Shown: positions 24,259 to 35,794, counted from the stretch's first letter. The stretch is 64,000 bases of DNA from Punica granatum (GCF_007655135.1 NC_045133.1:4130376-4194375); one strand, 5' to 3'. Numbers and translations: made by a program. Notes: generated by a model not told the origin, from the sequence alone.

Positions 24259-27200
24259 CTAGAGCCAATCTGGCATCTGTCTAATGCCAATAGATCTAGT
24301 GTGAGCCTCGTGCTTGCGCTGCACAAGAGGCTTCGTAAGTGGATCTGCGAGATTCTCATCTGTTGGTATTCTGCATATCTTCACATCTCCTCTGTCGATG
24401 ATCTCGCGAATGAGATGGAAGCGCCTGAGTATATGTTTGGATCGTTGGTGAGACCTGGGTTCCTTAGCTTGCGCAATGGCTCCATTGTTGTCACAATAGA
24501 GATCCACTGGGTCTACGATGCTAGGAACCACAGCAAGTTCTTTTATGAACTTCTTAATCCAAACGGCCTCTTTTGCAGCGTTAGAGGCAGCAATATACTC
24601 GGCCTCTGTGGTAGAGTCGGCTACTGTCTCCTGTTTGGAACTCTTCCAACTCACAGCACCTCCATTCAGGCAGAACACATACCCTGACTGCGATCTACTG
24701 TCGTCCTTATCGGTCTGGAAGCTAGCATCGGTGTAACCTCTTACAACGAGCTCTTCTTCGCCTCCATATACCAAAAACATCTCCTTAGTCCTTCGTAAGT
24801 ACTTAAGGATGTTCTTTACTGCAATCCAGTGTCTTTCACCTGGATCTGATTGGTATCGACTCGTCATACTCAAAGCATACGAGACATCTGATCGAGTGCA
24901 TAACATAGCATACATGATGGATCCAATAGCTGACGCATATGGAATCCTATTCATGCGGTCCCTCTCCTCTCGAGTAGAAGGACACTGAGCCTTCGAAAGG
25001 CTTATGCCATGTAACATAGGCAGCGACCCTTTCTTAGAATCCTGCATGCTAAATCGCCGAAGCACTTTATCTATGTATGCACTCTGACTTAAGCCAAGCA
25101 GTCTCCTGGATCTATCTCTATAGATCCTGATACCTAGCACGTAGGTAGCTTCGCCTAAGTCCTTCATAGAGAAACACCTTCCCAACCAAGTCTTCACAGA
25201 CTGTAAGGAAGGAATGTCATTCCCGATCAGAAGTATGTCATCTACATATAACACCAGGAAGATTACTATGCTCCCACTAACCTTCTTGTAAACACAGGGT
25301 TCATCTTCATTCTTGATGAAGCCAAACTCTTTGATTGCATCATCAAAACGAAGATTCCAGCTCCTAGAAGCTTGCTTCAGTCCATAAATAGACCGTTGTA
25401 GCTTACAAACCTTTCCGGCACAATGTGGATCGACAAAACCCTCAGGTTGTGTCATAAACACATCCTCGAGGAGCTTCCCGTTCAGGAAAGCAGTTTTGAC
25501 ATCCATTTGCCAGATCTCATAATCATAATAAGCTGCAATTGCAAGTAAGATCCTGATGGATTTAAGCATAGCTACCGGGGAAAAGGTTTCGTCATAGTCA
25601 ACACCATGAACTTGTCTGAAACCTTTTGCCACAAGTCGGCCCTTAAAGGTAATCACATTACCGTCCATGTCAGTCTTCTTCTTGAAGACCCACTTACACC
25701 CAATGGGTTTTGCCCCTTCAGGTGGATCAACCAAAGTCCATACTTGGTTAGTGTACATGGACTCCATCTCAGATCTCATGGCCTCCAGCCATTTCTCAGA
25801 GTCTGGGCCTATTACGGCTTCCACATAGGTTGTAGGCTCATCATTATCTATGAGCAATACGTCATTGTCTTGAGTCACGAGAAATCCATATCTCTCGGGC
25901 TCATGACGTATCCTACTAGACCTACGAGGCTCCTGTGTCACCTGTGTAGAAGATTGTGCCACAACAACTTGTGATACTTGTTCTGCAACATTGCCCGTCG
26001 ATTGGTCAATGTCATTTTGTGGTAGAACTTCCCCAAGTTCTAATTTCCTCCCACTAGTTCCTTTGAAGAGAAACTCTTTCTCAAGGAATACCGCAGTTCG
26101 AGCGACAAACACTTTGCCCTCGATGGGATTATAGAAATAGTATCCTCGAGTTTCCTTAGGATACCCCACGAAGTAACATTTGTCCGATTTAGGGCCAAGC
26201 TTATCCGAAGACAATCTCTTCACATAAGCTTCGCAACCCCATATCTTTAGAAAAGACATCTTGGGACGTTTCCCATACCACATCTCATATGGTGTCCTTT
26301 CAACTGATTTCGACGGAGCATTGTTTAATATGAGAGCAGCTGTCTGTAGAGCATATCCCCAGAAGGAGTCAGGTAAGTTTGCATGACTCATCAAAGATCG
26401 AACCATATCTAATAAAGTTCGATTCCTCCTCTCAGCTACACCATTCCATTGTGGTGTTCCAGGTGGAGTCAGTTGAGATAAAATCCCACACTGTTTAAGA
26501 TAGTCAGCGAACTCATAGCTCAAATATTCACCTCCTCGATCTGATCGAAGAACTTTAATGCTCTTACCCAACTGATTCTCCACTTCATTCTTAAATTCTT
26601 TGAACTTTTCAAAGGATTCAGATTTGTGTTTCATCAAAAACACATATCCAAATCTACTGAAATCATCAGTAAATGTAATAAAGTAGAGATACCCACCTCT
26701 AGCAAGCTTGTTCATTGGTCCACATACATCGGTATGTATGAGAGCCAAAAGATCACTAGCTCGCTCACCTTTTCCGGTAAAAGGGGCCTTAGTCATTTTC
26801 CCCATTAAGCAAGGTTCGCATGTCTCGATCGATTCTAAATCAAACGAGTCCAGTAATCCATCCTTATGGAGTCTAGAGATGCGATTCTCGCTAATATGGC
26901 CTAAACGACAATGCCAGAGGTAAGTCGGGTTCGAATCATTAGATTTGAGCCGTTTGGTTTCCACATTATAAATAGGCGTATCTAGATCAAGAACATACAG
27001 ACCATTACTTAAATGTGCACTGCCATAATATACATCATTCATGTACATAGAACAACACTTGTTCTTTATAGTGAAACAAAATCCCTTCTTGTCCAAACAA
27101 GAAACAGATATTATGTTTCTACTAATAGCAGGTACATAATAACAGTCGTTAAGATCTAATACAAGCCCAGTAGGCAAAACTAGGTGATAAGTCCCTACAG

Positions 27201-28236
27201 TTAATGTAACAACTCTTGCTCCATTTCCAACTCGTAGGTCCACCTCGCCCTTTGTCAACGATCTACTGTCCTTTAGGTCCTGCATATTTCCACAAATATG
27301 AGCACCACATCCGGTATCTAATACCCAAGATGTAGAAGTAGTAGATACATTAATCTCTATAACATGGATACCTGAAGTGGAAGTCTCACTTCCCTTCTTC
27401 TTCTTCAACTCTTCCAGGTATATCTTACAATTCCGCTTCCAATGTCCAGTGTTGCCACAATGGAAGCAGTAATCATTCTTCGCCACCTTGGCTTTAGGCT
27501 TCAACGCACCCAAGTCAAAATTGGATGCACCTTTAGCCTTCTTGCCTTTACTCTTGCTCTTGCCCTTTCTTTTGGTCCCTTGGACCATTAGAACGGACGT
27601 CCCCTTGCTGATATCATGCTCAGCTGTTCTCAACATGCTAAGCAGTTCAGGCAATGGTTTATTGTAGTCATTCATATTATAGCTCATAATGAACTGACTA
27701 TAACTGCTGGGCAGCGACTGTAGGACTAAATCTGTGGCCAACTCTTGACCAAGAGGAAATCCCAGTCTTCCCAGAGTCTCAACGTACCCAATCATCTTGA
27801 GTACATGAAGACCCACCGGGCTACCCTCAATCAACCTTGCCTGAAAAAGTGCTTTAGAGATCTCGAATCTCTCATGTCGGGCCTGCTCTTGATAGAGCTG
27901 CCTGAGATGCACGATCATATCGTACGCCTTCATGTTCTCGTGTTGCTTCTGAAGCTCCGAGTCCATGGTGACTAACATGAGACATCCGACATTTACGGCA
28001 TCATCATGATGCTTACTATAAGCATCTTTCTCAGCTTGGGGGGCATCGTCAGGCGGTGGCGCAAGAAGAGGTTGCTCTAAGACATATAGCTTCTTTTCTT
28101 GGGTGAGAACAATTCTCAAGTTTCGATACCAACCAAGGAAATTATTCCCTGACAGTTTGTCCTTATCAAGGACGGATCGCAAACAGAAAGTACTAGAAGT
28201 GCTCCCTACCATGGTAACTACCATAGAAATATACAA
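24259..28236 (-). CDS. Ty1/copia gag-pol polyprotein, intact frame
   Basis: This 1325-residue polyprotein has no internal stop. The N-terminal Gag region (about 1-250) has a UBN2-type helix-rich domain, followed by a CCHC zinc knuckle (CFHCGNTGHWKRNC, about 256-269). The aspartic protease active site is WVLDTGCGAHIC. The integrase has an H-x-x-x-H...C-x-x-C zinc domain (HCRLGH, CEPC) and the D,D,E core (IHTDVCGP, DRGGEY, NGVAERRNR). Reverse transcriptase carries YVDDILL. RNase H carries YTDASF and TEAEYIA, ending KHEAHTRSIGIRQMPDWL. The start could be this ATG or a nearby internal one (MVGSTSS). It lies entirely between the LTRs. Confidence 0.96.
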   Translation of the reverse strand: MYISMVVTMVGSTSSTFCLRSVLDKDKLSGNNFLGWYRNLRIVLTQEKKLYVLEQPLLAPPPDDAPQAEKDAYSKHHDDAVNVGCLMLVTMDSELQKQHENMKAYDMIVHLRQLYQEQARHERFEISKALFQARLIEGSPVGLHVLKMIGYVETLGRLGFPLGQELATDLVLQSLPSSYSQFIMSYNMNDYNKPLPELLSMLRTAEHDISKGTSVLMVQGTKRKGKSKSKGKKAKGASNFDLGALKPKAKVAKNDYCFHCGNTGHWKRNCKIYLEELKKKKGSETSTSGIHVIEINVSTTSTSWVLDTGCGAHICGNMQDLKDSRSLTKGEVDLRVGNGARVVTLTVGTYHLVLPTGLVLDLNDCYYVPAISRNIISVSCLDKKGFCFTIKNKCCSMYMNDVYYGSAHLSNGLYVLDLDTPIYNVETKRLKSNDSNPTYLWHCRLGHISENRISRLHKDGLLDSFDLESIETCEPCLMGKMTKAPFTGKGERASDLLALIHTDVCGPMNKLARGGYLYFITFTDDFSRFGYVFLMKHKSESFEKFKEFKNEVENQLGKSIKVLRSDRGGEYLSYEFADYLKQCGILSQLTPPGTPQWNGVAERRNRTLLDMVRSLMSHANLPDSFWGYALQTAALILNNAPSKSVERTPYEMWYGKRPKMSFLKIWGCEAYVKRLSSDKLGPKSDKCYFVGYPKETRGYYFYNPIEGKVFVARTAVFLEKEFLFKGTSGRKLELGEVLPQNDIDQSTGNVAEQVSQVVVAQSSTQVTQEPRRSSRIRHEPERYGFLVTQDNDVLLIDNDEPTTYVEAVIGPDSEKWLEAMRSEMESMYTNQVWTLVDPPEGAKPIGCKWVFKKKTDMDGNVITFKGRLVAKGFRQVHGVDYDETFSPVAMLKSIRILLAIAAYYDYEIWQMDVKTAFLNGKLLEDVFMTQPEGFVDPHCAGKVCKLQRSIYGLKQASRSWNLRFDDAIKEFGFIKNEDEPCVYKKVSGSIVIFLVLYVDDILLIGNDIPSLQSVKTWLGRCFSMKDLGEATYVLGIRIYRDRSRRLLGLSQSAYIDKVLRRFSMQDSKKGSLPMLHGISLSKAQCPSTREERDRMNRIPYASAIGSIMYAMLCTRSDVSYALSMTSRYQSDPGERHWIAVKNILKYLRRTKEMFLVYGGEEELVVRGYTDASFQTDKDDSRSQSGYVFCLNGGAVSWKSSKQETVADSTTEAEYIAASNAAKEAVWIKKFIKELAVVPSIVDPVDLYCDNNGAIAQAKEPRSHQRSKHILRRFHLIREIIDRGDVKICRIPTDENLADPLTKPLVQRKHEAHTRSIGIRQMPDWL

Positions 28237-28898
28237 AATAAGTATTATGACACAACAATATTTAATGAGGACTTTATAAATATTGCTCCCACTATTTATA
28301 TCAAATCAATGACCCTCAACATTGATTCAGAGAATATCATTCTCATAGTAGCTCAAGATCCATATCTCACCAAGCTCTGAGTCAGCGAGGGCTGATTCAC
28401 CCAGAACTGGCTATTTAGGTAGGGAACTCACTTTCCCAATTGCATCACATGCAACTCTTGATTAGTTGGGTGAATAACTCCTTATTCAAATCTATCTTAT
28501 AGATCGATGCCCAACTACATGCCTCTGAACTCCTAATCCTATTAGGCTTGCTCAGTTAAGTCCGACCCACTGGTAAACACAACGTCTTACTAGGATAGAT
28601 AAGGGCATCCTGCGAAGGCAAGGTCTACACACTCATCGATCTTGGTCTTGACGAGCGTTACACGGTGGAAGGATATGGACTTAATATTTTGAGGGATTTG
28701 ATTAACATTTAATCGATCTCACTATACACTATTATGTAACTATTACATAATAGTCCACACGTATAACTATTATACTAACACAACTAGGACATTGTCCATG
28801 TCTAACAGTCATGCACCGCAAATATCAAACATAATCACACGAGTACCAAGCATAAAATCATATTTTATGCTATTATCTACTCAGATTCTAACTAGCTA
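28237..28898 (-). other. Retrotransposon 5' leader
   Basis: Untranslated leader between the primer-binding site and the gag-pol start. It has no long open frame. It probably carries packaging and dimerisation signals, which cannot be recognised from sequence alone. Confidence 0.6.
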
Positions 28899-28911
28899 GG
28901 CTCTGATACCA
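28899..28911 (-). other. Primer-binding site (tRNA-iMet)
   Basis: On the minus strand TGGTATCAGAGCC lies 2 nt after the 5' LTR. It is complementary to the 3' end of plant initiator tRNA-Met, the usual primer of plant copia elements. Confidence 0.93.
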
Positions 28912-28913
28912 AT

Positions 28914-30678
28914 TGCTAGTTCCACGGGGCGCAACGGAAGCGAAAAAGGAACAGAAATTCAAAATTTCCTACCCGTGAAACTAATTCCAAGACCTACTAG
29001 AAGAATAAGAGTAAATAAAAACGTACCTGGAATATTTAAAGTTGTCGACCGAGCGTCCCACGCGTGACGCCTCTACTGGAATCCACACCGACTTTGTTGA
29101 CGAGTCTTCGAGATCGGCGGTGCTAGCGACCAACACTCGAAAGAAACACTGGTGCGACTCTCGAAATTTATTAGACTTAATTGGACCTAATGAGTTGAAC
29201 AATTCAACTCAATTATGCCCATTTATATACATACATGTATATCTTATATATTTGTGTATGTAAACGTACACAAACACATGCATACATATATATCTCATCT
29301 ATATATATATATATATATTCTGTACCCTTTATATAACAAACAGGAAGGGAAGAAAATTCAAATCCCACCGATGTGGGATTAGAATTACATGGGCTCCCTA
29401 CATGACATGTGTCTAGGTAAATGGCATCATTTAATTAGCCCATGTGTATGTATAAATGTAGACATATGTATGGCCCATGTGTCTAGGTAAATGGCATCAT
29501 TTAATTAGCCCATGTGTATGTATAAATGTAGACATATGTATGGCCCATGTGTCACCGTATTAATCTTGCATCAATTTGGTCCATTTAATCTAATAAATCG
29601 AGTCTAATTAATCGACAAATTTAATCTCATTAAATATCCGATTAATTAGTCGCACCATAAATCATCTAATCTTTATTAGATGATTTTATTGTTTCAAAAT
29701 ATCTCGTCAATTTAGTCGTAGTGTGTGACCCTGTAGGTTCCCAATTACGTTGACAGTAATATCAAAATCTCTATTTCAATATTACAAACAGTGAGTGGCA
29801 TCTAGCAATGCATCACTGTTACTCAAGTAATCGGAAAGTCAATTTCTCGACGAACCTTGTGACCTCCATTACCGTGTAATATAATCCCTTTGTCCTCTAT
29901 ATCTCTATTGAGCCCAAGGCATGGTCGATGACATCCTTGTATGGCTCAATATCTCTTTTTCTTGGTTTACCGGGTAAGTCTATCAGAACAAATGAGCTCG
30001 ATATCATTATATCGACTCATTTGGGTATGCATACACTTTTAGACTTAACCACCAAGTGGCCGTGAGATATCGCTCCCGTTTCGTAGGAGGGACAAATCCT
30101 ATCTTGATCACTCACATTCCTCTCCATGCTCTGTGGTATACCCAATAACTGTCTTTATAACCATCCTGTTACAGTGGCGTTTGACAGTATCAAAGTATAT
30201 GACATTACATGTAGGAATCTATGGTGACCTCAAGTCAAAGGACCATTACACTATAGTCACTTTGAGATATGCTAATGACAGTCACGTAACAACCCATGTA
30301 GCAATCTCATGGCGGATCAGTCCTATACACATTACTCTTAATGTATACATGTGGTGTGATTTGATATCTCCATATCCATGACCTATGAGATTTGATCATC
30401 AATCAACACTTACACTAATCTAACCGTATTATCGTTGTCCTAATTAACGATAATACTTTGACTATGGACATTTAGGAATAATGTTCAGTAATTATAGGAT
30501 CTCACAATCAAGTCACACTTGATGCCTATTGAACCTACTATTCCAAGGACATTATTGTGTAAAATCATATTTAGCGCAATTTACACAATAACAGATATGC
30601 CTCGTAATATAATGAAATACATGTCATATTACAGAACTGATGATAGATTGCATCTAGGGCATACACCAATTCCCAACA
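28914..30678 (-). repeat. 5' LTR
   Basis: Direct copy of 22480-24244, same length. On the minus strand this is the promoter-bearing LTR that drives gag-pol. Its far edge (30678) faces the ABCG11-type gene. Confidence 0.96.
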
Positions 30679-30683
30679 ATTAG
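30679..30683. repeat. Target-site duplication ATTAG (right)
   Basis: Matches 22475-22479 exactly. Confidence 0.95.
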
Positions 30684-30807
30684 CACTCAGCAGCACGCTC
30701 ATGTCCCACTGTAAACACATTTTCCTCAACTAAGAAGATAATGCAAAAAAAAAAAAAAACTCTGATTTAATATAAGGTAGGCTGCCACTAATACTCACTA
30801 GGTGTTA

Positions 30808-30850
30808 GCTTAGCTAAGCAGGAAGCGTACAAAAGCTTTTGTACGCTTCC
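30808..30850. repeat. Two adjacent perfect palindromes, 12 bp and 30 bp
   Basis: GCTTAGCTAAGC at 30808-30819 is its own reverse complement. At 30821-30850, GGAAGCGTACAAAAG is followed without a spacer by its exact reverse complement, making a 30-bp perfect palindrome centred on AAGCTT. Both lie between the retrotransposon and the ABCG11-type TATA box. Confidence 0.93.
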
Positions 30851-31129
30851 CCAGTCCAGAAGATCCATTCTCTACCAGGAAGATTGCTTTCAATGCTTCT
30901 ACCGCTTCTACCATTGGCCCGGAAGACCACTTCTTTCTATCAATGGCCACAATACGATGCTATCCGTGAGTTTTAAATTTGAAATCCGCTCATTGTAAAC
31001 ACAATTTGTCAAATGAATCACGTTGCGTGTTATAATTTAAGGAAAAAAAAAAGTAATATTTCAACGGGCTCGGTGCTTCCTGCATTGAATGTGTCCACCG
31101 AACACCAACCAGACCCCATTAATGCGAGT

Positions 31130-31137
31130 TATATAAG
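31130..31137 (+). promoter_or_regulatory. TATA box of the ABCG11-type gene
   Basis: TATATAAG lies about 200 bp upstream of the start codon, giving a predicted 5' UTR of roughly 170 nt. The whole proximal promoter between the LTR (30678) and the ATG (31336) is about 650 bp. It includes the double palindrome and an A-tract at about 30746-30760. Confidence 0.6.
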
Positions 31138-31335
31138 CGCAGATGATTACTTCCCATGTTCCCAACCACATCCCTCCGTCACCTTCGTCATCGTCATCTT
31201 CTCTCGGGCTTCTGAAATCAAATCCACCATTAAAGCACTTAGAAGGAAGCTACTTAGTGAAGAAGAGGAAGAAGCTCAAAGCTCCTTTCGCATGGTTCTT
31301 TGTCGGTCGACATCACACATTCTGTCTGAATATAT

Positions 31336-34300
31336 ATGATGAAGAGCTCGTCGGGGGCCGGGAAGCCGCAGCAGGTGGCCATGGCGGAGATGGAGGGGGC
31401 GCGGCCAGTGCCGGGGCTGAGCCCTCTGAGCGAGACCCTTTGGAAGGACAGGCCGGAGGCTCGGGGGGTGTCCGGGGACGACGTGTCCGCGAGGCTGACA
31501 TGGAAGGATCTGACGGTGATGGTGACACTGGGGAAAGGCGGGACCCAGAAGGTGCTCGAGGGGCTGACGGGGTACGCCGAGCCGGGGACGCTCACTGCCC
31601 TCATGGGGCCCTCGGGGTCCGGCAAGTCCACCCTGCTCGATGCCCTCTCGGGCCGGCTCGCGACCAATGCGTTCCTCTCGGGCTCCATCCTCCTCAACGG
31701 CCGCAAGGCCAAGCTCTCCTTTGGAACCGCCGTGAGTATATGATATGCATACGTACATCTAATTACAACAATGACTTATCATCTTACTTAAGAGAGCTTC
31801 TTAGAATATTAGACTAATTTCGAGAATAATTTATCTCAGCTAATAAGTTTAATAAAATCTTGGGAGCTTATTTGTTACTTTCAAGGAATGTTTCTTTTGC
31901 CTTCAAATTATCTGATTAATATTTTACAGTGAGACTCACGTCACAAAAAATTAATCTGACGATGTATAAATCAGAAACGACTCCTTAGAGGAGGAACCAT
32001 ATGATTTTCCATAAAACTCTTTAATGCAATGACTCAAGATCTTTCACTTTCCACTAGAAAAAATAATCGACTTACTCGATCTCGATTCGACTTAAACCTA
32101 TACATATGATAGATCAGTAGATGTTCATGCGTAGACCTCAGTAGCTCTAAAACTAACCTAGTATGTGTATACAACATAATTTTTTTTTTGTTTTTATTAC
32201 TAATATCATGTGATGAAATTGTTAATAATTATATAATAATAATTAGTTTTTTTTCGACAAATTTATGTCTTGATAATGAATGCTCTTGTTTGGCCAATAA
32301 GAGTGGAGAATTGTCGGGTCGGGTGTCGTTGACCGGCTATGGACTGGTTGACCAGTGGAGGTCCTTATCCAAAAATGGGCCTTGTCAATGTTGCATTTGA
32401 CAGGTATAGCACTTAATATTACCAAATTTGGAAGGGGCAGCATCATTAATTAGAATTCAACTACGTACTTGATAAAGAAGAAGTTGCAATCATCCGGTTA
32501 ATTGCGGCATCTACTCGCTCCATCACGCGTCGCTGTTGAACAATCTGTATCCGATTATGAAAAGAATGCGTCATCAAATGCAGTTCTTGCTTATTAAATG
32601 ATCATTTGTGCTTTATTGTGCTAAAAACTGTTAGGCCTATGTGACCCAAGACGACAACTTGATCGGGACTCTGACGGTGCGGGAGACGATCTCTTACTCG
32701 GCTAGGCTCCGGCTTCCCGATAAGATGCTCTGGGGGGAGAAGCGAGCCTTGGTTGAGAGCACCATCGTAGAGATGGGCCTTCAGGACTGTGCTGATACGA
32801 TGATCGGGAACTGGCACTTGAGGGGAATCAGTGGAGGTGAGAAGAGGAGGGTCAGCATTGCCCTCGAGATATTGATGAGGCCCAGGCTGCTCTTCCTGGA
32901 CGAGCCCACAAGCGGACTCGACAGGTGAACTTCTGAAAACATTAGTCGTTCTTAAAGCCATGATCAGTCCTCGTACATGCGTAATATATTGTTTCCTCGG
33001 TCCATTGATAAACTAGATTTTGTATGAATCGTATTAACAAAATATGCAAGAGTCATTGTCATTGTCATTGTCAGTTTACCTTTTTCATCTTTGTAGTTTT
33101 GGAGTTTCTTACATGAAATGTTATAACTTTTTTATGCCAGTGCCTCGGCTTTCTTCGTTACACAGACGCTTCGAGGCCTATCGAGAGATGGAAGGACAGT
33201 CATTGCCTCCATTCACCAGCCGAGCAGTGAAGTCTTCGAACTCTTTGATCAGCTCTTCCTACTTTCCGGGGGCAAAACGGTGTACTTTGGTCAGGCCTCG
33301 GAGGCATATGAGGCAAGATTCTGCACTAGGTTCTTCAGGCAACTTTCTTATAGTTGCTTGAGTTATCATCAGTTAACTTTTCGGTGTGAATGGATGCAGT
33401 TCTTTGCTCAAGCTGGGTTCCCCTGCCCAGCTCTGAGGAACCCATCTGACCATTTCCTCCGATGTATCAACTCCGACTTCGATAAGGTCAAAGCCACTCT
33501 AAAGGGATCCATGAAGTTTCGGGTGCGTTCCAAGATTTATCAGAACCGATTCTATTAGATTGTGCTAATAATTTTGTCCCGTTCCAATCGGGGCTCAACT
33601 AAAATGTAATTTTCCTGTAGTTTGTGGCAACCGATGACCCGCTAGAGCAGATAAGCACGACAGAAGCCACCAGAGATCTCATCCATTTCTACCGAACTTC
33701 GCAGTACAGCTACAGAGCCAGAGAAAAAGTCGAGGAGATATCTAGAGTTGTGAGTATCTTGTCTCTAGTTTTCCAACTTATAGCTCTCCGTGTTTCTTAA
33801 GATCAGATTAAGATGAGGAGTTTTTGATAAAAAAATCTATTGCTGCAGAAAGGTACTGTGCTAGATTCAGGAGGCAGTCAAGCGAGTTTCCTTCGGCAAT
33901 CTTTCACCTTGACCAAGCGTTCGTTCATCAACATGTCAAGAGACTTTGGCTATTACTGGCTCAGGCTCATGATTTATATCGTGGTTACCATATGCATCGG
34001 AACAATCTATTTGAACGTCGGAACAGGATACAATGCGATTCTGGTACGGTCTCATTTCTCCTCAGTTCATCCAGTCTCAGTAGCTTGTATTTTCTGAGTT
34101 TCTTTTTTCCTATGGAACTATGTTGATTTCTTCTGGGACAGGCAAGAGGATCCTGTGCATCTTTTGTCTTCGGGTTCGTGACTTTCATGTCGATCGGTGG
34201 GTTTCCTTCTTTTGTGGAAGACATGAAGGTGAGGATGAGATCAAAACTGAGAAAACAAAAGGCTTCAAAATAGCACCACAAGATAAAATCAAACAGTTTT

Positions 34301-35414
34301 CCTGTTTCTCATATAAAATTTGCTAGTTCTCTTCTAATGGCAAAATTATCATCCCTGATGGCTGAGATCGAAATTTCAACTATGAAAAATTTTCAGGTTT
34401 TCCAGAGAGAGAGGTTGAATGGACACTATGGTGTCGCCCCATTCGCCATCAGCAATACACTCTCTGCTATGCCGTTCCTAATAATGATCACTTTCATCTC
34501 GGGAACTATCTGCTATTACATGGTCCGCCTTCATCCTGGCTTTGAACACTACCTGTTCTTCGTCCTGTGCCTCTATGCAAGCGTAACAGTTGTAGAAAGC
34601 TTGATGATGGTGATTGCCAGTGTCATCCCGAACTTCCTCATGGGCATTATCATAGGTGCTGGAATACAGGTTTGTGTTCAATCCCCAAAACTGCGGGGAT
34701 TCCGCAAGGTAATGGTTAGTCCGAGGCTTGATATTTCATCGATTACAATACCAGCTGTGGTTTTTCTTATATTTGCAGGGAATATTCATGCTCGTGTCTG
34801 GTTACTTTCGGCTTCCCAAGGACATTCCGAAGCCATTCTGGCGTTACCCGATGTCATATATCAGCTTTCACTTCTGGTCTCTTCAAGTAAGGCCCCTGCA
34901 ATGCAATGTCGTATATCAGCTTTCAGTCTTCGCTCATCTATCAGCTTTCATATCATTTTCCTCTTTCAAGATGAGAAAATTGGAAAATTTGGAGGAACTT
35001 CCAACCCCTTAAGATCAATCAAAGATTCCAGAAATCGCTCAAGCTGCAGAAAAAATTATTTTGCAGGGTCAATACAAGAATGACTTGAAGGGCTTGTTGT
35101 TTGATACTCAGTCAGGCTTCGGGAAGATTCCAGGAGAGTATATCCTTGTGAACATTTTCCAGATCGACGTGAACCGATCCAAATGGATCGACCTGGCGGT
35201 TTTGATGAGCATGATTGTCATTTACCGAATCATCTTCTTCGTCATGATCAAGATCAATGAAGATGTGACTCCCTGGGTCCGAGGTTATGTAGCTAGAAGA
35301 AGGATGCAGAAAAAGAATGGGAGCCTGAACAATACGATCGCACCTGACAGGCTCACCCAGTCCCCTTCTCTGAGGACATACGTGAAAAATCAGAGGCATA
35401 GAAGTGGGAGATAA
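31336..35414 (+). CDS. ABCG11: ABCG11/WBC11-type half-transporter, 10 exons
   Basis: A plasma-membrane half-size ABC transporter. In Arabidopsis, ABCG11 dimerises to export cutin and wax precursors. Exons are 31336-31731, 32635-32924, 33141-33312, 33400-33522, 33621-33749, 33849-34043, 34142-34228, 34397-34669, 34779-34886 and 35067-35414, giving 706 residues in phase. It has Walker A GPSGSGKS (91-98), the ABC signature ISGGEKRR (197-204), Walker B LLFLDE (217-222) and an H-loop SIHQPSS. The membrane half has [11 protein letters not shown], then several hydrophobic spans (for example [17 protein letters not shown]), and ends after [15 protein letters not shown]. The match to ABCG11 covers nearly the whole length, including GLSPLSE near the N-terminus. 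Intron 3 has a GC donor (TGAG|GCAAGA). The start ATGATG is at 31336, and the second ATG is also possible. Promoter control may be affected by the upstream retrotransposon. Confidence 0.95.
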
Positions 35415-35794
35415 GCAGGACACGAGCTACTGAAGTTATGAGTCCATCGAGATTTCGTTCCTTCAAATTAACATGGAGGAGTTGCCCGAATATGAAGTTT
35501 TGTGCTTGTACGGATATGCGACCACTTCTAGGTTTATCACACCAAGATCGGTCAGGAATCAGGAGTGGAATAAATAGACTGAGAAAATGTAGGAAGAATC
35601 AATGACTCACTTTCGGCTTCTGTTTCATTTTGCATATTTACGTAAGTTCAATAGAGCATGCATCTTCCGTAGGATGTCCGGGAAAATGTAGTTTGTGTGG
35701 TTCCTCACTTAGCCAGGTTTGCAGCAAAAAATAAACTTTAATGGACCCGAAGAAGAGTAAAAGATTACATGAGATCTGCAATGATCGAGTGGAA
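35415..35794. other. Convergent 3' UTR region
   Basis: Short space between convergent stop codons. It is probably the 3' UTRs of the ABCG11-type and DUF2996 genes. No gene is seen. Confidence 0.5.

Larger units (their letters stand above)
22480..30678 (-). mobile_element. Complete young Ty1/copia LTR retrotransposon (8.2 kb)
   Basis: The element is transcribed on the minus strand. It has two 1765-bp LTRs, a primer-binding site complementary to initiator tRNA-Met, one long gag-pol frame, and a purine-rich tract before the 3' LTR. ATTAG duplications flank it. The order inside pol is protease, integrase, reverse transcriptase, RNase H, which defines Ty1/copia. By eye the LTRs differ at one position (T at about 22527, C at about 28961), so insertion was very recent. 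All expected parts are present, so it may be autonomous. Assignment to a lineage (Angela/TAR/Tork-like) is uncertain. It inserted between a repeat-like spacer and the ABCG11-type gene, ending about 650 bp upstream of that gene's start codon. Confidence 0.97.

Noticed and set aside
24085..24687. 200-residue plus-strand frame and other plus-strand frames across 24.1-28 kb
   Set aside because: They lie antisense to the intact copia gag-pol frame and its LTR and have no domain of their own.
31143..31817. 224-residue plus-strand frame and GC-rich minus frames over ABCG11 exon 1
   Set aside because: They are frame shadows of a GC-rich first exon. The ABCG11 frame carries the Walker A motif.
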